Shown here piece by piece: positions 24,161-31,884 of a stretch of DNA of 64,000 nucleotides. The stretch covers positions 62,001 through 126,000 of the forward strand of contig NZ_JAHBBE010000001.1 in the NCBI RefSeq assembly GCF_019331805.1. Reading direction: 5' to 3'. Source of the stretch: Bifidobacterium pongonis (GTDB taxonomy: Bacteria > Actinomycetota > Actinomycetes > Actinomycetales > Bifidobacteriaceae). Below the pieces are notes generated by a model, which was given only the letters and a program-made list of their open reading frames with translations, was not told where the DNA came from and searched no databases. Positions within the stretch are counted from its first letter, which is position 1, and each line of letters starts with the position of its first letter. A program made the translations under genes and the position numbers.

Positions 24161-26845
24161 TCAGCCGAGTGCGGTCTGGCGCATGATGGTGATGCTCATG
24201 GACGGCACCGTCCAGACGTTCGACTGCACGTTCGGCTGTGCATCGGGCTGCGTACCGGATTGCACGTTGGACTGTGCGTTCGGCTGTGAGCCGGGCTGCA
24301 CGTTGTTGGCGCCTTGCGCGCGATGCTGATCGGGAGCGGGCTGCGTGCGAAGCCCACGCAATACGCGCTGACGGGCCTGTGCCACACGCTGCTGGGCCTC
24401 GCTGTGCGCCAGCACGCGGTAGATACGCGTTTTGGCCGTCAACCCCGGCAGGGTGACGGTTTCCGGCATCTCATCCTCCTGCGGCCACGGCTTGACCGCG
24501 GGGCGCCGCTCTGGGTCGTCCTGTTCCGCCTGCACTTCCTGGATGACTTTGCCGATGCGGGTGTCCTTCGGCACGAAATGGGTCCAAATGGAATCCTCAT
24601 TGGTGAGATCCAGTTTCTCCACTTCGGTGCCGTGGCCGGGGTAGGCGCCCGTGGTTTCGGCGGAACACCAGAGCGGCTGCCATTCGGTGTCGGCGGGCAG
24701 ATGGAATTCCTTGTCGCGGCATTCGCCGTTCACCAGCAGGATCACGTCGAGCTCGTTGAGCGAAAGCAGTCGCATGGCGAAGCTTCGGATGCTCTTGTCG
24801 AACCAGTCCTGCTCCATCGGCGTCGTGCCGTCCGGCAGGAACCACTGCACACGGCTCGACGGCTTCAATAGGCCGATCTGGCTGAGCCTGGTGAAGAAAT
24901 CCTCATGATGGTAGAGGTCGAGCGACTTGCGGATGGAAATCAGGCGGGACACGGATTCCAAGCGGAGCATTTCCGGCGTTTTGGTGCTGTGGTACAGCCA
25001 ATCCCATTTCAGCCAGGTGATGTCGTTGTCTTGGCAATAGGCGTTGTTGTTGCCGTTCTGGCTGTTGCCGAATTCGTCACCGGCGAGGATCATCGGTGTG
25101 CCCAGCGAAAGCAGCACCATGCCGAGCAGGTTCTGTGCGGCGCGTTCGCGCTTCGAGAGGATGACGGGGTCGTCGCTCGGCCCTTCGACGCCGAAGTTGT
25201 TCGACCGGTTCACGTTCGAACCGTCATGGTTGTTCTCGCCGTTGGCCTCGTTGTGCTTATGCGAGTACATGGTCAGATCGTTGAGGGTGAAGCCGTCATG
25301 GCATGCGACGAAGTTCACGGAGGCGGTGGCGCCGCGGCCGGGGTCGGTGGCGAACAGGTCGGCCGAACCGCACAGGCGCGTGGCCATCTCCTGCATACCG
25401 ACGGTGTTGCCCTGCTGCTGGTCGGCTTCGGCGAGCCAGAACGTGCGCGAGGTGTCGCGGAAACGGTCGTTCCATTCCGCGAACGGGATGCCGAACTGGC
25501 CGGTGCGCCACCCTTGGTTGCCCAGATCCCACGGTTCCATGATGATCTTGAGGTTGCCGAGCAGCAGATCGGAGCGCAGGGCGTACAGGAACGGGTGGTA
25601 GCGCGTGAATTCGCCGTCCAGGCGGGCGATGCTGGGCGCGAGGTCGAAGCGGAATCCGTCGATGCCGATGCGCTTGGCCCAGTATCTGAGCGAGTCGACG
25701 GCGAAGGTCGTCACATGCGTGTTGGTGAAGTCGAGTGTGTTGCCGCAGCCGGTGGTGTCTTCCAGGTAGGCGATGTTGTTCTTCTGCCTGCGGTAGTAGG
25801 AGAGGTTGTCGAGGCCGCGCCAGCAGATGCTGGGGCCCGCCGAGCCGCCTTCGCAGGTGTGGTTGTATACCACGTCCATCAGCACTTCGAAGCCCGCGTC
25901 GTGCAGGGCCTGCACCATGTCGATGACTTCCTGGCGTACGGCGTTGGCGCCGGCCTCCTGGGCCGCCTTGGTGGCGTACGAGGCCTCGGGGGAGAAGTAG
26001 CTGAGTGTGGAATAGCCCCAATAGTTGCGCTTGCCGCGTTCCTGGAGGAAGACTTCGGGCTGGCTCGCCTGGATGGGCAGCAGCTCGATGGAGGTCACGC
26101 CGAGCCCTTGCAGGTACGCCAGTGTGGTGGGGTGCGCGAGGCCCGCGTAGGTGCCGCGTAGTTCCTCGGGAAGCCAGGGGGCGTTGGCGGTGAAGCCTTT
26201 GACGTGCAGTTCGTAGATGACGGTTTTGCTCCACGGGACGTGGGGATGCACGCTTTCGCTGTCGAGTTTGGTGGTGGCGCGGTCGTCGATGGCCACGGAG
26301 ACGGGCATTCTGCCCAGCGAGTCGATGGTGCTCATCTTGCCGAACGGGTCGCCGACGATCTTGCCGTCCTCCAGCTTGCACTGGTAGGCGAAGGCGGCCG
26401 GGTCGAGCTGCATGGTGCCGTCGATGCCTTTTCCATACGGGTCCAGCAGCAGTTTGTAGGGGTTGAACCTCACGCCGCGTGAGGGGTCCCATGCGCCGTC
26501 CACGCGGTAGCCGTAGCGCATGCCGTCCCACGCTTTGGGGATGTGCACGGACCATAGGCCGTAATTCGGGCCTTCCATTTTGAACAGGGTCTCGCGCACG
26601 TAGGTCGATTCGATGATGCGGGTGCAGACCTTGAATTCGCTGATCTGTTTGATGAGGGGGATGGAGGTGTTGGGGAACAGTCTGATCGCCTCGCTGTAGA
26701 AGGCGCTGGGTTGATCGACCGGTTCCAGCACGCAGAACCATACCTGATCGGCGGTTTCGGAGCGGACGATGGCGTCGGCGCCGCCATCATCGGTGAAGTA
26801 CAGGCCTGGTCTCGTGGCGTAACGGTGCAGCGGTGGATTTTGCAT
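24161..26845 (-). CDS. glgX: glycogen debranching enzyme (GlgX/TreX, GH13)
   Basis: 894 aa. Hydrolyses alpha-1,6 branches of glycogen or limit dextrins. An N-terminal CBM48-type region (about 1-130) precedes the GH13 barrel with VVYNHTCEG, the nucleophile Asp in GFRFDLAPS, the acid/base Glu in IIMEPWDLG and FVACHDGFTLND. The C-terminal 60 or so residues are a Gln/Asn/Pro/Ser repeat tail (units like QPNAQSNVQ) not required by the fold. ATG 26845 (MQNPPLHRY) is chosen: TACAAT (26858-26853) ends 7 nt before it, implying a leaderless mRNA. ATG 26854 overlaps that -10. Confidence 0.93.
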   Translation of the reverse strand: MQNPPLHRYATRPGLYFTDDGGADAIVRSETADQVWFCVLEPVDQPSAFYSEAIRLFPNTSIPLIKQISEFKVCTRIIESTYVRETLFKMEGPNYGLWSVHIPKAWDGMRYGYRVDGAWDPSRGVRFNPYKLLLDPYGKGIDGTMQLDPAAFAYQCKLEDGKIVGDPFGKMSTIDSLGRMPVSVAIDDRATTKLDSESVHPHVPWSKTVIYELHVKGFTANAPWLPEELRGTYAGLAHPTTLAYLQGLGVTSIELLPIQASQPEVFLQERGKRNYWGYSTLSYFSPEASYATKAAQEAGANAVRQEVIDMVQALHDAGFEVLMDVVYNHTCEGGSAGPSICWRGLDNLSYYRRQKNNIAYLEDTTGCGNTLDFTNTHVTTFAVDSLRYWAKRIGIDGFRFDLAPSIARLDGEFTRYHPFLYALRSDLLLGNLKIIMEPWDLGNQGWRTGQFGIPFAEWNDRFRDTSRTFWLAEADQQQGNTVGMQEMATRLCGSADLFATDPGRGATASVNFVACHDGFTLNDLTMYSHKHNEANGENNHDGSNVNRSNNFGVEGPSDDPVILSKRERAAQNLLGMVLLSLGTPMILAGDEFGNSQNGNNNAYCQDNDITWLKWDWLYHSTKTPEMLRLESVSRLISIRKSLDLYHHEDFFTRLSQIGLLKPSSRVQWFLPDGTTPMEQDWFDKSIRSFAMRLLSLNELDVILLVNGECRDKEFHLPADTEWQPLWCSAETTGAYPGHGTEVEKLDLTNEDSIWTHFVPKDTRIGKVIQEVQAEQDDPERRPAVKPWPQEDEMPETVTLPGLTAKTRIYRVLAHSEAQQRVAQARQRVLRGLRTQPAPDQHRAQGANNVQPGSQPNAQSNVQSGTQPDAQPNVQSNVWTVPSMSITIMRQTALG

Positions 26846-26923
26846 ACCTCTCATTGTAGGTGGCGCAATCGTTCCTCGATGACCGTCGCGTCCGGCATGT
26901 TCCGCGCGACGCGCCGTGAAAAC

Positions 26924-26949
26924 CTTTATAACAAACACTTTAAGAAAAC
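26924..26949. promoter_or_regulatory. AT-rich operator candidate upstream of the dehydrogenase
   Basis: The CTTTAT...CAAA...CTTT...AAAA pattern resembles 31401-31424 ahead of the ROK regulator gene. It sits immediately upstream of the -35 of the dehydrogenase promoter. A shared ROK binding site is inferred. Confidence 0.35.
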
Positions 26950-26953
26950 AGAT

Positions 26954-26982
26954 TTGCAAAACATAATGAAAGAATGTATGCT
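26954..26982 (+). promoter_or_regulatory. sigma70-type promoter of the dehydrogenase locus
   Basis: TTGCAA 26954-26959, a 17-nt spacer, then TATGCT 26977-26982. This is a well-formed promoter 87 nt upstream of ATG 27069. Confidence 0.7.
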
Positions 26983-27068
26983 GTAGTCATCAAGCAGAAC
27001 GAACTGCTGGACAACACAAACGTTTATCCGCAAGTCGCGGAACGCTTTCGCCGATGAAAGGAACGATC

Positions 27069-28073
27069 ATGAAGGCTCTGGTGCTTACCGGTGTGAAGGA
27101 ATTCGAAATCCAGGATCTGGCCACCCCCGAAATTCTGCCGAACGAGGTGCTGATCAACACCGCATACGCGGGCGTGTGCGGCACGGATCACGACCTGTAC
27201 GCGGGTCGCCCCGGCTCCGCCGCCGCCGTTCCTCCGATCGTGCTCGGCCACGAGAACTCTGGCGTCGTCGCCGCCGTCGGTTCCGAAGTCACCAACGTCA
27301 AGGTCGGCGACCGCGTGGCCGTCGATCCGAATATCTACTGCGGCCAGTGCGAGTTCTGCCTGACCCAGCGTCCGGAACTGTGCGACCACCTGAGCGCGGT
27401 CGGCGTCACCCGCGACGGCGGCCTGGCCGAACAGTTCACCGCTCCCGCCACCGTGGTCTACAAGCTGCCCGATAACGTCTCCCTGCGCGACGCGGCCGCC
27501 ATCGAACCGGTCTCCTGCGCGGTGCACGGCCTCGACCTGCTCAAGCTGCGCCCGTACCAGAAGGCGCTGGTCATCGGCGACGGCTTCATGGGGCAGATCT
27601 TCGCCCAGCTGCTGCAGGCCTACGGCGTGCATCAGGTCGACCTCGCCGGCATCTTCGACGAGAAGCTGCAGCGCAACAAGGAACTCTTCGGCGTCACCGA
27701 AACGTACAACACCACCCGCGAGCAGATTCCGGCGGACTCCTACGATGTCATCGTCGAGGCGGTCGGCCTGCCCACCACCCAGGCCCAGGCGGTCGCCGCG
27801 GCCAAGAAGGGCGCCCAGGTGCTGATGTTCGGCGTCGGCCCGCAGGAAGCCCACTTCGAGATGAACACCTACGACATCTACAAGAAGCAGCTCACCATCC
27901 AGGGCTCCTTCATCAACCCGCTGACCTTCCGCGACGCCATTTCGCTGGTCTCCGCCGGCAAGATGAACATCGGCGGCCTGATCAGCCACGAGCTGGAGCT
28001 CGAAGAGGTGCAGGACTTCCTCGACGGCAAGATCGAAGGGGTTTCCAAGGCCGTCGTCAAGATCGGCAAGTGA
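27069..28073 (+). CDS. zinc-dependent medium-chain alcohol/polyol dehydrogenase
   Basis: 334 aa. The catalytic zinc region is [12 protein letters not shown] plus GHENSGVV; the structural zinc is bound by [15 protein letters not shown]. The nucleotide-binding fold follows, with a modified glycine motif (VIGDGFMGQ). It resembles sorbitol/threonine-type dehydrogenases, and the next gene is an RbtT/DalT-type polyol transporter, so oxidation of an imported sugar alcohol is the best inference. AAAGGA lies before ATG 27069. It is preceded by a strong promoter. Confidence 0.85.
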   Translation: MKALVLTGVKEFEIQDLATPEILPNEVLINTAYAGVCGTDHDLYAGRPGSAAAVPPIVLGHENSGVVAAVGSEVTNVKVGDRVAVDPNIYCGQCEFCLTQRPELCDHLSAVGVTRDGGLAEQFTAPATVVYKLPDNVSLRDAAAIEPVSCAVHGLDLLKLRPYQKALVIGDGFMGQIFAQLLQAYGVHQVDLAGIFDEKLQRNKELFGVTETYNTTREQIPADSYDVIVEAVGLPTTQAQAVAAAKKGAQVLMFGVGPQEAHFEMNTYDIYKKQLTIQGSFINPLTFRDAISLVSAGKMNIGGLISHELELEEVQDFLDGKIEGVSKAVVKIGK

Positions 28074-28269
28074 CGCCGAGGGTAGTCGCAAGCTCCCAAC
28101 CACCAAGGCCGCCGTGGCGTGCACCCGCGCGGCGGCCTGCCTCCCACCTCCTCAAAACGGCGTGAGGGCGCCACGGCAACGAAGACGGGCGCCCCGCACG
28201 CGAATACTTGTATGATTTTCTGCAAACGGCTTTCCCAACGTCGGCGAAGGCCGGGTAAGGGTTGTTGCA

Positions 28270-29634
28270 ATGATTAGGCTGCTTGAGCGCCTCGGCGTTC
28301 CCCGAGTGCTGATGCTCGGCTTCCTGGCCGTCGCGATCTTCATGACCGGTGACGGCTTCGAACTCACCTTCCTGTCCAAATTCATGGTGGATCAGGGATT
28401 CACCTCATCCCAGGCCTCGCTGCTGGTCACCGTATACGGTCTGTTCGCGGCGCTTGGCGGATGGTCCGCCGGCGTGCTCGCCGAGATGTTCGGCGCCCGC
28501 CGCGTCATGATGTTCGGCGCATGCTGGTGGATCGGCATCCATCTGCTGTTCCTCGGCGTGGCCATCCCCAGCCACATCTACCCGTTGATCCTCGGCCTGT
28601 ACGCCATGCGTGGCATCGGCTACCCGCTGTTCATCTACAGTTTCGTGGTGCTGATGGCGCAGTACATCTCCCCGTCCAGACTCGCCTCGGCCACCGGCTT
28701 CTTCTGGACCTGCTTCTCCCTGGGCATCGGCGTGTTCGGCGCCTACCTGCCGAGTTTCATCATGCCGGTGTTCGGCGAATACCGCACCTTCTGGTTCGCG
28801 CTGCCGTTCTCCATCGTCGGCACGATCATGTGCTTCCTGTTCGTGCCGAAGAACAAGATCGTCAAGGGCGAGGGGTTGAGCCGCAAGGAACAGCTGAAGG
28901 AACTGGCCGAAGGCGCCACCATCCTCGTCACCAACCGCAAGATCCTCATCTGCGCGATCATCCGCATCATCAACAACCTGCTGCTGTACGGCTTCCCGGT
29001 CATCATGCCCCTGTACCTGTGCACCACGCACAACGGCGGCATCAACATCTTCAAAACCGAGGAATGGATGCGCATCTGGGGCTTCGTGTTCGTGGTCACC
29101 CTGATCTTCAACACCTTCTGGGGCTGGTTCATGGACCGCTTCGGATGGGTGTGGCCGATGCGCTGGTTCGGCTGCGCGGTGCTCGCCGTCGGTTCCGTCG
29201 CCTTCTACTACATTCCGCAATGGTTCGGCGCGAACGCGCTGATGATGATCATCGCCTCGGTCATCGTGGGCATCGGCACTTGCGCCTTCTCGTCGCTGCC
29301 GACCATCATGACGCTGTATGCTGGCGAAGGCAAGCAGGGTGCGGCACTGTCCGCATACAACCTCGCGGCCGGCCTCACCACGTTCGCGGGCCCCGGCATC
29401 GCCACGATCCTTCTGCCGACCATCGGCTACGGCGGCGTGTGCTGGACGTACGCGGCGCTGTACGTGCTGGCGTTCGTGCTGACGCTGTTCATCCGTCCGC
29501 AGCAGCCCGGATTCGACGAGCACGGCCACCGGATCGCCAAGGCGAAGAACAAGGCTGCCGAAACCGTGGAGGCCGCCGCACCCGCCGCACCCGCCACCGT
29601 CGCCGCAGCAGCCGCGGTCGCCACCGGCGAATGA
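28270..29634 (+). CDS. MFS transporter, RbtT/DalT/CsbX family
   Basis: 454 aa with about 12 membrane segments. The opening FMTGDGFELTFLSKFMVDQGF and the GLFAALGGWSAGVLAEMFGARRVM loop are typical of the ribitol/D-arabinitol transporter family. The cytoplasmic C-terminus is an Ala/Pro-rich tail. TATGAT at 28212-28217 could be an internal promoter, and GGCCGCC/GGCGGCC (about 28110-28138) can form a stem in the 196-nt gap. It lies between the polyol dehydrogenase and a VOC protein, suggesting one uptake-oxidation unit. Confidence 0.82.
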   Translation: MIRLLERLGVPRVLMLGFLAVAIFMTGDGFELTFLSKFMVDQGFTSSQASLLVTVYGLFAALGGWSAGVLAEMFGARRVMMFGACWWIGIHLLFLGVAIPSHIYPLILGLYAMRGIGYPLFIYSFVVLMAQYISPSRLASATGFFWTCFSLGIGVFGAYLPSFIMPVFGEYRTFWFALPFSIVGTIMCFLFVPKNKIVKGEGLSRKEQLKELAEGATILVTNRKILICAIIRIINNLLLYGFPVIMPLYLCTTHNGGINIFKTEEWMRIWGFVFVVTLIFNTFWGWFMDRFGWVWPMRWFGCAVLAVGSVAFYYIPQWFGANALMMIIASVIVGIGTCAFSSLPTIMTLYAGEGKQGAALSAYNLAAGLTTFAGPGIATILLPTIGYGGVCWTYAALYVLAFVLTLFIRPQQPGFDEHGHRIAKAKNKAAETVEAAAPAAPATVAAAAAVATGE

Positions 29635-29696
29635 GCATCGCCGACCATCGATCATCAACCATCAACCACCAATCGATCACCGAAAAGGAGAACATC

Positions 29697-30095
29697 ATGA
29701 CCGAACCCATGTCCGCATTCACCACCGATCTGCAGCATTCCGGCATGATCGCCAGGGATCTGGACGAAACCATCGCCTTCTACACGGAGAAGCTCGGATT
29801 CGAGCTCGCCGGCCTGTTCCACAACGGGGACAACCGCTGCGCCTTCCTGCGCTACGGCCATCTGACCATCGAAACTTGGGAGGGCGAACCGGCCCCCGGT
29901 GTCACCGGCGCCATCAACCATTGGGCGTTCGACACCCCGGATATCGAAGCGGCGTTCGACAACGCCAAGAAGCTCGGCCTGGAGTTCAAGGACACCGAGA
30001 TCCAGCACATCGACAGCTTCTGGGAACATGGAATCCGCTACTTCAACGTGTACGGTCCCAACGACGAGACCATCGAGTTCTGCCAGATCGTGTGA
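29697..30095 (+). CDS. VOC (glyoxalase/bleomycin-resistance fold) family protein
   Basis: 132 aa. Two beta-alpha-beta-beta-beta modules: HSGMIARDLDETIAFYTEKLGFEL at the start, and INHWAFDTPDIEAAF with YGPNDETIEFCQ later. Candidate metal ligands are His14, Glu58-61, His and the final Glu. Lactoylglutathione-lyase or epimerase activities are possible. Placement after a polyol transporter suggests handling of a sugar intermediate, but this is inference. AAAAGGAG lies upstream of ATG 29697. Confidence 0.8.
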   Translation: MTEPMSAFTTDLQHSGMIARDLDETIAFYTEKLGFELAGLFHNGDNRCAFLRYGHLTIETWEGEPAPGVTGAINHWAFDTPDIEAAFDNAKKLGLEFKDTEIQHIDSFWEHGIRYFNVYGPNDETIEFCQIV

Positions 30096-30123
30096 CGGCG
30101 CAAAGAGCGCCACAGCGAAAAGA

Positions 30124-30165
30124 GCCGCAGCCCACCCGTGGAAACGGGTGGGCTGCGGCCCTTTT
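30124..30165. terminator. terminator between the VOC and ROK genes
   Basis: A perfect 16-bp stem (30124-30139 with 30144-30159) with a GGAA loop, then CCCTTTTC. It separates convergent genes. Confidence 0.92.
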
Positions 30166-30227
30166 CGGCTTGTTGCACACCTGCCGTGGTATGCCGACAG
30201 GGCCCGGCGGAATGCGGGGGAGAGGCG

Positions 30228-31358
30228 CTATGCGCGCCCGCAGATCCCGTCCACGTAGTCGCGCACGAAGCGCAGGGCCGCGCCGATGATGTTCTGATCC
30301 TCGACGCAGATGCTCTTCTTCAGCGTGAAATCGGTGCTGAACGGGCTGAGCGCCTCCGTGCGGCGCTTGAGCTCGGCCAGCATGTCATCGTCCAGGTATT
30401 GCGCGGCCTCGCCGCCGATGATCACATCGCCTGCGATCACCGAACGGATGTTGACGATCGCCTGCGCCACGTACCCCATCCATTCGTCGAAACGCTGGCG
30501 ATGCCCGCGTTCGCCCTGGCTCAGCACCGAGAAGAAGCCGGGCATTCCCTCGCCGTCCTCCAGCAGCGCCTCCGGCGAGCAATACGGGTCCATGCAGCCG
30601 TGCTGCCCGCAGTAGCAGGCGCGTCCGCCCGGCACTAGACACATATGCTCCACGGTGCCGTTGGACAGGCTCGGGCCTTGGTACAGCGCCCCGTGCGCAA
30701 TCACCGCGCCGCCGGGGCGACGCTCCAAGTAGATGCAGACCGCGTCGCGGATGCTGGGATCGAACCAGAGCTCGGCCATGGCCGAGGCGTCCGAGTCGTG
30801 GATCATAAGCGCGGGGAATTCGATATGCCGGGTGAGTTTCTCCAGTGTCAGCCCGGTGTTGCCGACGATCCGCCCGAAGGTGATCGCGCTGCCGTCGGGG
30901 GAGACGATGCCTTGGATGGAGAAGGCGACACCGAGCACCTGGCTGCCCGAGCGCACCACGCGCCCCGCGAATTCGGTGACGAGATCGCCGACCATGTCGT
31001 AGTAGTCGCCGGTGTCGCGGTAGGAGACGCGCTTGCGTTTGCGGGCGATCACCTCGCCGTAGAGGTCCACCGCCACCAGCGTGACGCCGTCCGCGCGCAT
31101 ACGAACGCCGATCGCCGCATGTGATTTCGGGGCGAACTTGTAGGTCTGCGCCTTGCGCCCGCCGGTCGATTCCGTCGGCTCGCCGCGCTCGACCAGTCCT
31201 TCGTCTTCAAGGTCGCGCAGATTGGCGGTGATGGTGGGCAGACTCAGGCCGAGGGTCATCTGCAGATGCTGCTTGGTGGACGGGCCATGCCGGTACAGGT
31301 AGTCGATCATCGCCTGACGGTTGGCCTGTTTGACCGCTGTTGATGGCATGGGCTTCAT
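30228..31358 (-). CDS. ROK-family transcriptional regulator
   Basis: 376 aa. N-terminal winged helix-turn-helix (GPSTKQHLQMTLGLSLPTITANLRDLEDEGLVERG, about 24-58) and a sugar-kinase-like ROK domain. The zinc motif reads CYCGQHGCMDPYCS, where ROK proteins normally have GC-x-E, so the ligand geometry is slightly changed. AAAGGAA lies before ATG 31358. It is divergent from adhE and convergent with the polyol locus, which it probably controls; similar AT-rich sites lie upstream of itself and of the dehydrogenase. Confidence 0.9.
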   Translation of the reverse strand: MKPMPSTAVKQANRQAMIDYLYRHGPSTKQHLQMTLGLSLPTITANLRDLEDEGLVERGEPTESTGGRKAQTYKFAPKSHAAIGVRMRADGVTLVAVDLYGEVIARKRKRVSYRDTGDYYDMVGDLVTEFAGRVVRSGSQVLGVAFSIQGIVSPDGSAITFGRIVGNTGLTLEKLTRHIEFPALMIHDSDASAMAELWFDPSIRDAVCIYLERRPGGAVIAHGALYQGPSLSNGTVEHMCLVPGGRACYCGQHGCMDPYCSPEALLEDGEGMPGFFSVLSQGERGHRQRFDEWMGYVAQAIVNIRSVIAGDVIIGGEAAQYLDDDMLAELKRRTEALSPFSTDFTLKKSICVEDQNIIGAALRFVRDYVDGICGRA

Positions 31359-31884
31359 GACGTTCCTTTCGTGTTCCACATCGACGCGCTTATCCTGCCA
31401 CTTTATCAAAAGTCTTTTCAAAATGTCGTGTCGCTGCGCATGGCGGACGATGCCGTCAAGACTTGATTTCCCGCTGTAAGGGGCGTTGACGGGGCGGGTA
31501 TGGGGTGATTAATGCAAAGCGGGTTTACAGAAGTTGGGCCTAGATTCGCATTGATGTGCAACAGTTTTGTAAAACTATTTTTAGGAATACTGATTTGGCG
31601 ATGTTCGTTCGATAGGTAAAGTAAACAAAAACTCACATTTTATGAAGAATGAACAGAGATTCGTGCAAAAATAGCGCTTGTTTACACATTAAGGAAACGA
31701 AATATAACATGAAACGCACAACCCGCTTAAAGGATGAAAAGATGCGGAGGGTCATGTATATTGTGATGCAGGTCACAGGCGATTCGCAGTTATGAAAAGC
31801 CGTGACATGACTGCTGTACAACGGCAATCAACAAGAAGGAATAACGCACCACGTTCCAGATCTCTATTAGAGGAGGATCCTACA
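31359..31884. promoter_or_regulatory. ROK-adhE divergent regulatory region
   Basis: 526 AT-rich bases without a supported gene. Contents: the AT-rich operator candidate 31401-31424, a 14-bp palindrome AGTTTT-GT-AAAACT at 31563-31576, the adhE promoter near 31757-31762, and a TGTGA-N6-TCACA palindrome over it. The composition contrasts sharply with the GC-rich flanks, which is usual for a heavily regulated promoter. An in-frame ATG at 31792 would extend adhE by 31 residues but lacks a ribosome binding site. Confidence 0.6.
31734..31778 (+). promoter_or_regulatory. adhE promoter with overlapping Rex/CRP-type palindrome
   Basis: TATATT at 31757-31762 is a good -10, with TGAAAA 17 nt upstream as -35. 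TTGTGA-N6-TCACAG (31761-31778) overlaps the -10 and the start site, a repressor position. The half-sites TGTGA/TCACA fit both Rex (NADH-sensing) and CRP/GlxR consensus sequences. Rex is the classic adhE regulator; which protein acts here is unknown. Confidence 0.55.

Noticed and set aside
31792-31884. N-terminal extension of AdhE from ATG 31792
   Set aside because: No ribosome binding site for that ATG, whereas AGAGGAGG precedes GTG 31885 and the resulting 908 aa fit the family.
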